Part shown: piece after piece, positions 13,707 to 20,049 of the stretch
How the letters are laid out: every line of letters starts with the position of its first letter
How positions within the stretch are numbered: position 1 is the first letter of the stretch
IMG/VR virus record: IMGVR_UViG_3300010354_014810
Coordinates: 1-22,855 of that record
DNA length: 22,855 nt
DNA from: a virus
Reading direction: 5' to 3' (one strand)
Position numbers and translations under genes: made by a program
The notes under the pieces: model-generated
Seen by the model: the letters and a program-made list of their open reading frames with translations, nothing else
Told to the model about the DNA's origin: nothing
Databases searched by the model: none

Positions 13707-13739
13707 AAATACCTCAAGTTATTTGAACTTGAGGTATTT
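13707..13739 (-). terminator. Strong hairpin with U-tract between 13750 and 13702
   Basis: AAATACCTCAAGTT and AACTTGAGGTATTT (14 bp, perfect) with a 5-nt loop. On the minus strand TTTTTT runs through its 3' side, so it fits an intrinsic terminator for the upstream group (13750-14536). It also contains the GAGGT of the next gene, so folding could hide that site. Confidence 0.8.
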
Positions 13740-13741
13740 AG
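13735..13741 (-). promoter_or_regulatory. CTAAATA late-promoter-like box
   Basis: CACTAAATACC on the minus strand at the foot of the hairpin, 33 bases upstream of ATG 13702. Same motif and similar spacing as at 14969 and 20014. Confidence 0.45.
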
Positions 13742-13749
13742 TGAATAAT

Positions 13750-13905
13750 TTAAAGATCGTTCTTAAAAACTTCTAACTTAAGCCAATTAACCAAGGCATT
13801 AAGTTCCATCCGCTTTTCTTGCGGTAAATCAAACTTTTTATTATAGGAATAAAACTCTAATGCCTCAATGGCAAGTTTTCGGTCTTTTTGTGAAATCAGT
13901 GACAT
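13750..13905 (-). CDS. Small conserved cyanophage-type protein
   Basis: 51 residues (MSLISQKDRKLAIEALEFYS...WLKLEVFKNDL). ATG 13905 follows the upstream stop by 2 bases, with GGAGG a short distance before. Helical, charged; no function known. A terminator hairpin follows the stop. Confidence 0.75.
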   Translation of the reverse strand: MSLISQKDRKLAIEALEFYSYNKKFDLPQEKRMELNALVNWLKLEVFKNDL

Positions 13906-13907
13906 TT

Positions 13908-14333
13908 CTAATCCTCCCAGTTTTCGTAAAGAAATCCATCATTAGTTGAATAATGGATATGATAAATTCCGTTTTTTATAAGATAAATTGAACATAGCCT
14001 ACACGGCCTGGCATTTCTTATGTATTTTTTACCATGCCCACCAACACGACAAACAACGATAGTATCGGCATTTTCTTTTTTCTTCAATAAGGCCTTGATT
14101 TCTGCATGAAGATACTGCTTTTTTGCAAGGGAATTATCATTAAAAATCTTCGCAGCATTTTGGGCCGCCCAATATTGAACTGGATGGGTCTTTTCGTAAT
14201 CATTGACAGCGGCCGAAATGATCTTATTCCTTTTAAGAAGAATGGCTCCCATTTTTTTAGGGGCATCGGAGGCCATGGCAACGGCGATGGCCTGATCAAG
14301 AATACTCTTTTTTAGATGACTTTTTTGGATCAC
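13908..14333 (-). CDS. Cytidine/dCMP deaminase-like zinc protein
   Basis: 141 residues with a GTG start that overlaps the upstream stop (GTGA). YLHAEIKALL (74-83) gives the zinc His and catalytic Glu (H76, E78), and ARPCRLCSIYL (108-118) the two zinc Cys (C111, C114). This is the HAE...PCxxC arrangement of the deaminase fold. The substrate could be a pyrimidine nucleotide, which would fit the nucleotide-metabolism role of the RNR genes. No specificity residues are recognised. Confidence 0.8.
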   Translation of the reverse strand: MIQKSHLKKSILDQAIAVAMASDAPKKMGAILLKRNKIISAAVNDYEKTHPVQYWAAQNAAKIFNDNSLAKKQYLHAEIKALLKKKENADTIVVCRVGGHGKKYIRNARPCRLCSIYLIKNGIYHIHYSTNDGFLYENWED

Positions 14334-14536
14334 GATTTGCCATTAATCAACGAATAAAAATATTCCCTGGTCACAGGATCATAAGAATTTATAAGTTGAC
14401 CCCAGTATTGAAAGGGAAGCCAGAGACGTGAAAGTTGGTAACGTAATTCGGACATGAAACATAATGCAACGAAACCCAACAATAACACAAAAAACAGGCA
14501 ATCGTGTAATGAGTGGACAGTTTTCTTTTTGTCCAT
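14330..14536 (-). CDS. Small single-pass membrane protein
   Basis: 68 residues from ATG 14536 (a TTG at 14575 would add 13). One membrane helix around residues 13-29 (CLFFVLLLGFVALCFM), followed by a basic/aromatic tail (RLWLPFQYWGQLINSYDP). Ends in a GTGA overlap with the deaminase-like gene. Function unknown. Confidence 0.7.
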   Translation of the reverse strand: MDKKKTVHSLHDCLFFVLLLGFVALCFMSELRYQLSRLWLPFQYWGQLINSYDPVTREYFYSLINGKS

Positions 14537-14584
14537 TAGAGTAGCATGAGTAGTGGAATAATAATTGTCAAACAACCAATAATG

Positions 14585-14614
14585 GCTCCAGACACTTCAT
14601 TTAGTGCCTGGAGC
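14585..14614. repeat. Two-tier hairpin after the HNH gene
   Basis: GCTCCAG (14585-14591)/CTGGAGC (14608-14614) outside CACT/AGTG (14593-14596, 14603-14606), 6-nt loop. It lies 7 bases after the HNH stop codon. No U-tract on the minus strand, so it may stabilise the 3' end rather than terminate. Confidence 0.6.
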
Positions 14615-14620
14615 AATGTA

Positions 14621-14947
14621 CTATCGTCTTCCATTTTGCCAGTTAATAATTTCAGAAAGTCTCTCTGTTGTAAAAAAATTTTGTTTTAAATACCATTCGG
14701 ACCAAAATTCTTGTCCTTTATCATGATTACATTCTTTACATGCACACACAATATTTGTGATTTTATCAGATCCACCCTTTGATCTAGGAATTATATGATC
14801 TAAAGTTAATTTTTCAGACGAACCACAATAAGCGCATTCATAATTCCACTCTTCTTTTATTGATTCTCTCCATTTTTTTCTTGCTTCTGAACTTTTGGTT
14901 GCTTCTAGGTTATAAAGGAGTTCGTCTGAAGTTGCGTAGAGTTGCAT
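14621..14947 (-). CDS. HNH endonuclease
   Basis: 108 residues. CAYCG (38-42), LTLDHIIPRSKGG (47-59), NIVCACKECNHDKGQ (65-79): the two CxxC pairs and D50-H51...N65...N74/H75 give a complete HNH/zinc module. N-terminal helix AIRK-like region (ARKKWRESIKEEW) matches free-standing HNH nucleases common in T4-like cyanophages. It may be a homing nuclease or act in DNA processing. A CTAAATA box 22 bases upstream suggests late expression. Confidence 0.9.
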   Translation of the reverse strand: MQLYATSDELLYNLEATKSSEARKKWRESIKEEWNYECAYCGSSEKLTLDHIIPRSKGGSDKITNIVCACKECNHDKGQEFWSEWYLKQNFFTTERLSEIINWQNGRR

Positions 14948-14968
14948 TCTTTAGAGTTGTACTAAGAA

Positions 14969-14975
14969 TATTTAG
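14969..14975 (-). promoter_or_regulatory. CTAAATA late-promoter-like box before the HNH gene
   Basis: ACTAAATAT on the minus strand, 22 bases before ATG 14947. Confidence 0.5.
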
Positions 14976-15027
14976 TGTTTCTTTTAAGGTTATTAGAATG
15001 TAATGCACTTGTTCTTTTAGGGTTATT

Positions 15028-15300
15028 TTATGGGGCATTTCTAGTGTCATCTTTTTGTTGTTTTTTAAGTTTTCTCAATCCCTCTTTCCGTTCCATTTCC
15101 ATAAATTTTATGCGGGCTAGTCTTTCGGGTGAATTTGGCTCGGTTCCTTCTCCACCATAATTAATGATAGCTGGTCTAGGAGTTTGTTTTCTCTGAATTT
15201 TTACTTCTTTTGCAACTTTTTCAAATTCTTTTTTAAATTTTTTTGTATCCTTTTTCTTCCCTTCTTCTAGAAATTCTTTGTAAGTTTTCATATTTTTCAA
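15028..15300 (-). CDS. Hypothetical basic protein
   Basis: 90 residues, very lysine-rich (KKKDTKKFKKEFEKVAKEVK), with start at ATG 15300 or internal ATG 15291 (MKTYKEFLEE, a start common among phage small proteins). The middle has a Gly/Glu/Pro turn (NYGGEGTEPNSPER). No domain. Divergent from the plus-strand island starting at 15338. Confidence 0.7.
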   Translation of the reverse strand: MKNMKTYKEFLEEGKKKDTKKFKKEFEKVAKEVKIQRKQTPRPAIINYGGEGTEPNSPERLARIKFMEMERKEGLRKLKKQQKDDTRNAP

Positions 15301-15306
15301 CTATTA

Positions 15307-15314
15307 TATAAATA
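15307..15314 (+). promoter_or_regulatory. TATAAATA late promoter box for the plus-strand island
   Basis: An exact T4 late-type octamer 23 bases before ATG 15338, in the only divergent intergenic region of the window. It likely drives the 15338-16340 genes. Confidence 0.55.
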
Positions 15315-15337
15315 TATATGTATCATTAATTCGTATA

Positions 15338-15529
15338 ATGTCAAGGGAATTTAATACTCCTCACCGTGAAAAGTGGAATGCGCCGATACACAATATACTA
15401 AAGGCGATAGACAACCACACACATGAATACTTCAAATCTCAAGACCCTTGGCACCTACAAAAAGCACAAGAACTTAGAGAATATGTTTCGGAACTTAAAA
15501 CTTGGATACACCAAGAGGAGAAAAAATGA
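15338..15529 (+). CDS. Conserved cyanophage hypothetical protein
   Basis: 63 residues. NTPHREKWNAPIHNILKAIDNHTHEYFKSQDPWHLQKAQELREYVSELKTWIHQEE is a pattern I recognise from T4-like cyanophages; function unknown. Helical, His-rich. First gene of the plus-strand island and overlaps the next start by 4 bases. Confidence 0.85.
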   Translation: MSREFNTPHREKWNAPIHNILKAIDNHTHEYFKSQDPWHLQKAQELREYVSELKTWIHQEEKK

Positions 15530-15633
15530 TGAGTGATGTAGTTTGGTCAGTTAATATTTTACTTGGGATTGGATTGATCGCAGTTGCTTTTGTCCTTTAT
15601 TACATCCTAACTCTAGACAATAAGGAAAAATAA
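15526..15633 (+). CDS. Tiny single-pass membrane protein
   Basis: 35 residues (start ATG 15526 or 15529) with one membrane helix covering roughly residues 10-30 (ILLGIGLIAVAFVLYYILTL) and a charged tail DNKEK. GAGGAG is present just before the start. Short enough to escape ordinary gene calling. Role unknown; it sits between two conserved genes. Confidence 0.75.
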   Translation: MMSDVVWSVNILLGIGLIAVAFVLYYILTLDNKEK

Positions 15634-15634
15634 A

Positions 15635-15970
15635 ATGCACACCTATAAAATTAAAAAAATAACCAAAATTATTGATGGTGATACTTTAGACGTTGAAATT
15701 GATTTAGGATTTTCTGTAACAATAAAGGAAAGGATTCGTCTTAAAGATATTAATGCACCTGAAATAAGAACCTTAAATATTGAAGAAAAATCTAAGGGTA
15801 TTTTAGCAAAGGAGTGGTTAGAAAAAGAGCTTTCTCAAAATGGTGAATGGGTTATTCAAACATTCAAAGAAGAAAAATATGGAAGAACACTTGGTATCAT
15901 CTATCTAAAAGGAAATTCAATCACAGTTAATGAAAAAATGTTAAACGAAGGTATCGTTAGCCCATATTAA
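15635..15970 (+). CDS. Thermonuclease (SNase)-like protein
   Basis: 111 residues. IIDGDTLDVEIDLGF (12-26) holds the calcium-site aspartates, IRLKDINAPE (34-43) the R35/E43 catalytic region, and KYGRTLG (81-87) the second catalytic Arg (R84), all in staphylococcal nuclease order. The position of SNase Asp40 is Asn (N40). No signal peptide, so it acts in the cytoplasm and may degrade host DNA. ATG lies one base after the previous stop. Confidence 0.88.
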   Translation: MHTYKIKKITKIIDGDTLDVEIDLGFSVTIKERIRLKDINAPEIRTLNIEEKSKGILAKEWLEKELSQNGEWVIQTFKEEKYGRTLGIIYLKGNSITVNEKMLNEGIVSPY

Positions 15971-16040
15971 AAATCTATCGGTAAGATACTAATAATATCA
16001 ATTTTTCTAAAACTCATAACCAACAAAAGAATATTTTCAA

Positions 16041-16340
16041 ATGCAAGAAGACCAATCCCCAAAAGACAAGCAAGAAAACCCCTCGGGTCCACCAAAAAAA
16101 GGTCTTTGCCTTTTGGATAAACTTATTGTAGTTATTGTAGCAGTAACAATTGGATATGTTGGAATCACTTTTGTTAACTGCAACTTTATGGTCCCTGGAA
16201 GTATTGAGCGGGCAAATGCATTAGGCGGACTAAAAAACCCACCTCCTCTAGAATGTGAAGAATCTACAAGTCAAGGGTATAATGCTCTTTTTATGTTGCT
16301 AACTGCAATTTTGGGATTAAAAGCAAAAGTAGAGGATTAG
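16041..16340 (+). CDS. Hypothetical two-helix membrane protein
   Basis: 99 residues. Charged/Pro-rich start, a membrane helix at about 26-45 (LDKLIVVIVAVTIGYVGITF), a Cys-containing loop, and a second hydrophobic helix (NALFMLLTAILGLKA) near the end. Could be holin-like by layout next to the lysozyme gene, but it faces the other strand; no evidence beyond topology. Its end overlaps the minus-strand gene 16337-16687 by 4 bases. Confidence 0.7.
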   Translation: MQEDQSPKDKQENPSGPPKKGLCLLDKLIVVIVAVTIGYVGITFVNCNFMVPGSIERANALGGLKNPPPLECEESTSQGYNALFMLLTAILGLKAKVED

Positions 16341-16687
16341 ACTCCGTGATAAGAAGTTTCTTCCACCAGACAGGTTCCTTTTGTTTCTAACTTTATAGAC
16401 TGATCTGGATAAACAACAAAAATATCAAAATAATTCCGGCCTTCTATTAAATCAGAAGTTACTAGGTTATCCATGGTTAATTTTATTTGACCTTGTGTTC
16501 TATTAACATAAACAATACCAAACGTTTCAAAAGTGGCCGAAGTCGGGAATTTTTTTATCCTTGCAATAACAGTGCAATCCGTTAGATTAATAGGGGTTTT
16601 TATTTGGGATTTTTGGAACAGTTGAAAAGGTTCTTCAAAATCTGTTCCCTTAAAAATCCTAAATCTGACTACTTCTAAAACAGACAT
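16337..16687 (-). CDS. Hypothetical protein, possibly virion structural
   Basis: 116 residues from ATG 16687, whose A overlaps the lysozyme stop (TAATG); a longer start at 16705 lies inside that gene. A beta-rich sequence, FRIFKGTDFEEPFQLF, CTVIARIKKFPTSATFETFGIVYVNRTQGQIKLTM, then YFDIFVVYPDQSIKLETKGTCLVEE, recalls small beta-sandwich baseplate/BppU-like domains of phages. This is a pattern match only. Coupled to the lysozyme gene. Confidence 0.6.
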   Translation of the reverse strand: MSVLEVVRFRIFKGTDFEEPFQLFQKSQIKTPINLTDCTVIARIKKFPTSATFETFGIVYVNRTQGQIKLTMDNLVTSDLIEGRNYFDIFVVYPDQSIKLETKGTCLVEETSYHGV

Positions 16688-17307
16688 TAGAGACCTTCCA
16701 TCCACAATTTTCCTTCGGCCTTACGACGACGGAGTAATCCAGCCTCAACAGAACTACCAGGGTTTTTAAAAAGTTCTAAAGTTTTAGGAATTGCTTTCCA
16801 GTCTTTTTCTCTCAGGTTTTTAGAAATGGTATTAAAACCAGAAGACCCATAAAAGTTAGCACCTAAATTATAGGCAAAAGATAAAAGTGCCCCTTGCTGA
16901 TTCTCAGTCATTTCATTCCAATAAGGAATTTTCTGTAAGGAAGGTAAAAACTCACGGCGAAGCTGGAAGTATAGAAGATCATCCGCCTCATCTTGAGTAA
17001 TAGTGTTCCCAATCATAAAACGAGATCCATCTTTTCTGCGAGTGCTGCCCCATCCGATTGTAATTGGGAGACCACCAGTGAGGGGATCATAATATGCTTT
17101 AAGATGACACCCCTCAAATTCCTTGATAAGTTTAATTCCAGGTTCTGGTATCCCTTCAAGTGTTGGTTCTACTTTTTCATTTCTAAAACGTCTTGAGAAT
17201 TCATCTAGAATTTCTTTATGAACAGATGCCTGAATAAAATTCCACGCATCTACTTGATGTGGGAGTTCTTTATAAAACTTAGCGGCATCCGTGAATTTAA
17301 TGGTCAT
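16687..17307 (-). CDS. GH24-type phage lysozyme with N-terminal extension
   Basis: 206 residues. The catalytic domain starts near residue 55: LIKEFEGCHLKAYYDPL...PITIGWGST has the E-D-T triad of T4-like lysozymes (E65, D74, T83). Its first ~50 residues (FYKELPHQVDAWNFIQASV...LDEFSRRFRNE) are an extra helical part seen in cyanophage wall-hydrolase genes. No signal peptide, so it needs a holin or the virion to reach the wall. C-terminus has RRKAEGKLW as in GH24. Adjacent to a C39-like peptidase. Confidence 0.9.
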   Translation of the reverse strand: MTIKFTDAAKFYKELPHQVDAWNFIQASVHKEILDEFSRRFRNEKVEPTLEGIPEPGIKLIKEFEGCHLKAYYDPLTGGLPITIGWGSTRRKDGSRFMIGNTITQDEADDLLYFQLRREFLPSLQKIPYWNEMTENQQGALLSFAYNLGANFYGSSGFNTISKNLREKDWKAIPKTLELFKNPGSSVEAGLLRRRKAEGKLWMEGL

Positions 17308-17333
17308 CTTAAATTATCCTTTACAGGCACTTC

Positions 17334-17340
17334 TATTTAT
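17334..17340 (-). promoter_or_regulatory. ATAAATA late box before the lysozyme gene
   Basis: CCATAAATAG on the minus strand, 27 bases before ATG 17307, straddling the stop of the C39 gene. Confidence 0.5.
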
Positions 17341-18050
17341 GGTAGAAATACCCTACCCCACCCATCAGCCGGATGTTTTACGGTCCACCTTTTTTCCATT
17401 GTTCTTCTTGAATAAACAACTCCTCTCCCTTTAGATACTGCTCCAGTGTAGCCATCCGCAAGATCTCCGTATGGGTCATTCGCCACGTAGTCTCCTTTAT
17501 CAGTTTTGCCTCGAATTATAATCATATGGCCCGATCCAGTTGGAGCACTTTCTGGTCCTCTGTGTAAAAACCCAATCACAACAGGTCTTCCGGCCTCTAG
17601 TTCTTTATCAAGATCTGCAAATGTCATGTCATATCTAAAAACCGATTCAACACCATAACTTCTCAAAACTCTGGTCTGAACACCATGATCCGTAGATTCA
17701 CCAATGACCAATACTTTTCTCAAATAAGCGTCATCGCCTTTTGGTCCAGGTGGAAGTGATCCGGGTTTTAGAAACTCTAGGCACATCGCACAGGCAGAAG
17801 AATTGCATGTGGAATCGGGTAGAGAAAAATTATCCGTTTGTGGATACCAGGGAACATTTAATAAAATACCAGATGGTTTTGTGACCTCTTCTGGTTCCCT
17901 ATAAATCCTTACCCAATTTGCATTATCCTCAAGCAGTTCAGGAGCCTTTTGTTCTAGAAGTCGGACCAAATCATCAACGGCGGCCCGGTGTTTTGGTAGA
18001 TTGTGGTTATAATATCTAAAGAAATTTTGAAGTTCTATTTTCATTACCAT
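17337..18050 (-). CDS. C39-like peptidase domain protein
   Basis: 237 residues. An N-terminal part of about 60 residues (FFRYYNHNLPKHRAAVDDL) is followed by a C39_2-type papain-like fold: LNVPWYPQTDN (64-74), STCNSSACAMCLEFL with catalytic Cys82, GSGHMIII with His175, and ANDPYGD with Asn191/Asp192. The GWGRVF end is also typical. Probable peptidoglycan-crosslink or substrate peptidase; with the lysozyme just downstream it suggests a two-enzyme lysis or entry pair. No signal peptide. A CTAAATA box lies 19 bases upstream. Confidence 0.8.
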   Translation of the reverse strand: MVMKIELQNFFRYYNHNLPKHRAAVDDLVRLLEQKAPELLEDNANWVRIYREPEEVTKPSGILLNVPWYPQTDNFSLPDSTCNSSACAMCLEFLKPGSLPPGPKGDDAYLRKVLVIGESTDHGVQTRVLRSYGVESVFRYDMTFADLDKELEAGRPVVIGFLHRGPESAPTGSGHMIIIRGKTDKGDYVANDPYGDLADGYTGAVSKGRGVVYSRRTMEKRWTVKHPADGWGRVFLP

Positions 18051-18068
18051 AAATAACTGTTACGTAAG

Positions 18069-18075
18069 TATTTAG
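18069..18075 (-). promoter_or_regulatory. CTAAATA late box before the C39-like peptidase gene
   Basis: ACTAAATACTTACG on the minus strand, 19 bases before ATG 18050. Confidence 0.5.
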
Positions 18076-18081
18076 TTTTCT

Positions 18082-18510
18082 GTGTGGTATTTTAACGGTC
18101 AGGAATTTAATGAAGTCGATAAAAAATATGAGGGATTTGTTTACTTGATAACAAACCTAGAAAATGAAATGAAATATATCGGCAAAAAACATTTTTGGGA
18201 AAGAAGAAAAAACCCAAAAACAGGAAGACGCCAAACCAAAGAAAGCGATTGGAGGACATATTTTGGCAGTTGTGATCAACTAAAAGAAGACGTTAAGGAA
18301 TTAGGAGAGGACAAGTTTAAAAGAGAAATTTTATATTTATGTCCTCATAAAAAAAGTATGTCTTATTATGAGACATACGAGCAATTTAAAAGAAATGTTT
18401 TAATGGAAGAAAGTTATTATAATACCAATATTGAAGGAAAGTTTTATTCTAGTGAAGTCGAGAGGATTTATGGTTTAGTCACAGAAGCATTCGATCAACA
18501 AGAAAAATAA
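18082..18510 (+). CDS. GIY-YIG-type nuclease
   Basis: 142 residues with a GTG start at 18082 (MWYFNGQEFNE). GFVYLITNLENEMKYIGKK (18-36) is the GIY-YIG-type motif (here VYL...YIG), followed by FWERRK and SDWRTYFGSCDQL, as in a nuclease family common in T4-like cyanophages and related to homing enzymes. The catalytic region continues through FKREILYLC. It is the only plus-strand gene in the 16341-22855 block and its 3' end overlaps a minus-strand gene by 32 bases, consistent with insertion as a mobile element. No Shine-Dalgarno is clear. Confidence 0.8.
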   Translation: MWYFNGQEFNEVDKKYEGFVYLITNLENEMKYIGKKHFWERRKNPKTGRRQTKESDWRTYFGSCDQLKEDVKELGEDKFKREILYLCPHKKSMSYYETYEQFKRNVLMEESYYNTNIEGKFYSSEVERIYGLVTEAFDQQEK

Positions 18511-18631
18511 CCTCATCGAGGTATTTGTCAGTAAGGTCTTTTTCTTGTTGTGATCTTTTTTCTGAATAAAGTTTATGCTTTAAAAGATTTAATCTGGCCT
18601 TTAAAGCATAAACGTCGGTTAAGTGAACCAT
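18479..18631 (-). CDS. Small conserved cyanophage-type protein
   Basis: 50 residues (MVHLTDVYALKARLNLLKHK...YLDEVIFLVDRMLL). ATG 18631 overlaps the TAA of the 451-residue gene (TAATG), and its 3' end overlaps the plus-strand GIY-YIG gene by 32 bases. Helical, basic then hydrophobic. It resembles other small 'vYxLKxRLxxLKxxLYSE' phage proteins. Function unknown. Confidence 0.7.
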   Translation of the reverse strand: MVHLTDVYALKARLNLLKHKLYSEKRSQQEKDLTDKYLDEVIFLVDRMLL

Positions 18632-19986
18632 TAGTCGTTTAAGTATTCAAGAGCAATGTCAACTACGCTATCTTCGGTTAGGGATTCAAGAATATCCAGG
18701 GCCTCAGATTCATTACTAGCATAACCGATATCTATAATATCTTCAAGGATAAAATCAATTAGATCATAATAATCTGACTCTTTTAATTGGCTTGCAAATT
18801 TGGCGGCGCGTTCACGAACACCAGTGCTGGCTCTTTGTGAAGAAAGTACCCCACCAGGAGCCGCGAATCTTACGCCTCTTGAAGATTTAACTTTAGCGGC
18901 TTTTTCTAGTTTTTTGGCTGCCTCGGCTTTTCTGGCAGAAATTTGCTTTCTTTGCACTGCTGGTTGACCAGATGTAGAGGCCGGTAGGGCTTTTCTTGGG
19001 GCCGAAGTTTTTACGTCAGTGCCAGTAGTACCTTTAGCGGCAACATCTAGTTTACGTTGAACAGCCGCCCGACGAGTTGCAGTTTCTGGGCGAGCCGGGG
19101 GAAGAGCCTTTGGTTTTGCAAAAGCATCACCTACTTCTTTTTTTGCGGCAGCGGTTCTTTCGGCCTTACGCTGTTCATAATCTGAACGGGTCATTCTAGG
19201 AGTTTCTTTTTTGCCAGCCTTTCTTTGCAGTGCAACACCAACTTTACGGATAGCCCGACCCACTGAAGAAGCCGCACTACCGGCCTTTTCTTTAGTGGAT
19301 GGTTCAAAATCTAGGGCCATTTGACCAGAACGGGTCGCTCTACCAGACTGACGTGAAGAAAGACCAGATTTAGAAGCACTTGTTCCACTAGCCATCATTT
19401 TTTTACCAACACTACTAAGAGCCTTGCCACCACGACGAATTAGACCTTTAAGGAGAGCCTTGCCTCTTTCAACAACTGAACCACCAGCGGCTTTTGCAGC
19501 ACGTCCCATACCACCAGAAGATCCGGCAATCCCCTGCTTGACTGAAGAAATAGGGCCACTAAGTTTAGACATCCTAGATTTAACGGAACGACTTGCAGTC
19601 TTAACCTGACCAAGTCGTTTTGCCCTACGCTCAACTTCTTGAGGGTCAAAACGATAAGTTTTACCGGTGGTTACACGACCTTGAGCCGAACCAGCAAATT
19701 TAGACCGATCTTTGGCCCTAGTTACGGTTGCCTCATAAAGAACATCAGAAATAAGTTGATCATAAGACTCACAGATTACTTGATCCTCTAAGGCATAATC
19801 AATCATCTCAAAAGATTCTTCTAGGGTATGGCCATAATCTCGGAATTCCCAGACCAGTTCTTCGATTACTTCTTCAATGTGTTCAGGAAGCATATAATCA
19901 ACAAATCGAAAATTGTCAAAAGACTCTTCAATTTTGCGGTGGTCGTAGATTTCAGAGTAGGCTTCAGTCAGGGCGTATTTATACAT
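18631..19986 (-). CDS. Long Ala/Lys/Arg/Ser-rich protein with acidic ends
   Basis: 451 residues with three parts. Residues 1-90 are acidic and helical (EAYSEIYDH, MLPEHIEEVIEELVWEF). Residues ~90-395 are strongly basic and low-complexity, rich in Ala, Lys, Arg, Ser and Gly, like histone H1-type or DNA-packaging tails. Residues ~400-451 are acidic again (YYDLIDFILEDIIDIG...EALDILESLTED). The two ends look alike (helix-rich, Tyr/Asp/Glu), and could mediate binding to a virion protein. An internal or DNA-associated virion protein is possible but not shown. CTAAATA and a terminator lie just upstream. Confidence 0.7.
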   Translation of the reverse strand: MYKYALTEAYSEIYDHRKIEESFDNFRFVDYMLPEHIEEVIEELVWEFRDYGHTLEESFEMIDYALEDQVICESYDQLISDVLYEATVTRAKDRSKFAGSAQGRVTTGKTYRFDPQEVERRAKRLGQVKTASRSVKSRMSKLSGPISSVKQGIAGSSGGMGRAAKAAGGSVVERGKALLKGLIRRGGKALSSVGKKMMASGTSASKSGLSSRQSGRATRSGQMALDFEPSTKEKAGSAASSVGRAIRKVGVALQRKAGKKETPRMTRSDYEQRKAERTAAAKKEVGDAFAKPKALPPARPETATRRAAVQRKLDVAAKGTTGTDVKTSAPRKALPASTSGQPAVQRKQISARKAEAAKKLEKAAKVKSSRGVRFAAPGGVLSSQRASTGVRERAAKFASQLKESDYYDLIDFILEDIIDIGYASNESEALDILESLTEDSVVDIALEYLND

Positions 19987-20013
19987 ATTTGTCGAATGGT
20001 TAAGTTCTTTTAT

Positions 20014-20020
20014 TATTTAG
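20014..20020 (-). promoter_or_regulatory. CTAAATA late box before 18631-19986
   Basis: ACTAAATAATAAAAG on the minus strand, directly after the nrdB terminator and 28 bases before ATG 19986. The gene itself begins ATGTATAAATAC, so another TATAAATA lies in codons 2-4. Confidence 0.55.
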
Positions 20021-20021
20021 T

Positions 20022-20042
20022 AAAAAAGCCCCGTAAAGGGGC
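20022..20042 (-). terminator. Rho-independent terminator after nrdB
   Basis: GCCCC-GTAAA-GGGGC stem (20028-20042) followed on the minus strand by TTTTTT. Seven bases after the nrdB stop codon. Textbook form. Confidence 0.9.
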
Positions 20043-20049
20043 CAGAGTT

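Noticed and set aside
14543-14571. TTGACA (14566-14571) as a promoter for 14330-14536
   Set aside because: No acceptable -10 at 16-18 bases (CATGCT at best).
15303-15344. CCCTTGACA at 15339-15344 (minus) as a promoter for 15028-15300
   Set aside because: It coincides with the start codon of a plus-strand gene, and the only TATAAT is 30 bases away, so spacing does not fit.
19424-19609. Plus-strand frame opposite the 451-residue gene
   Set aside because: A shadow of the low-complexity Arg/Ala/Ser codons.
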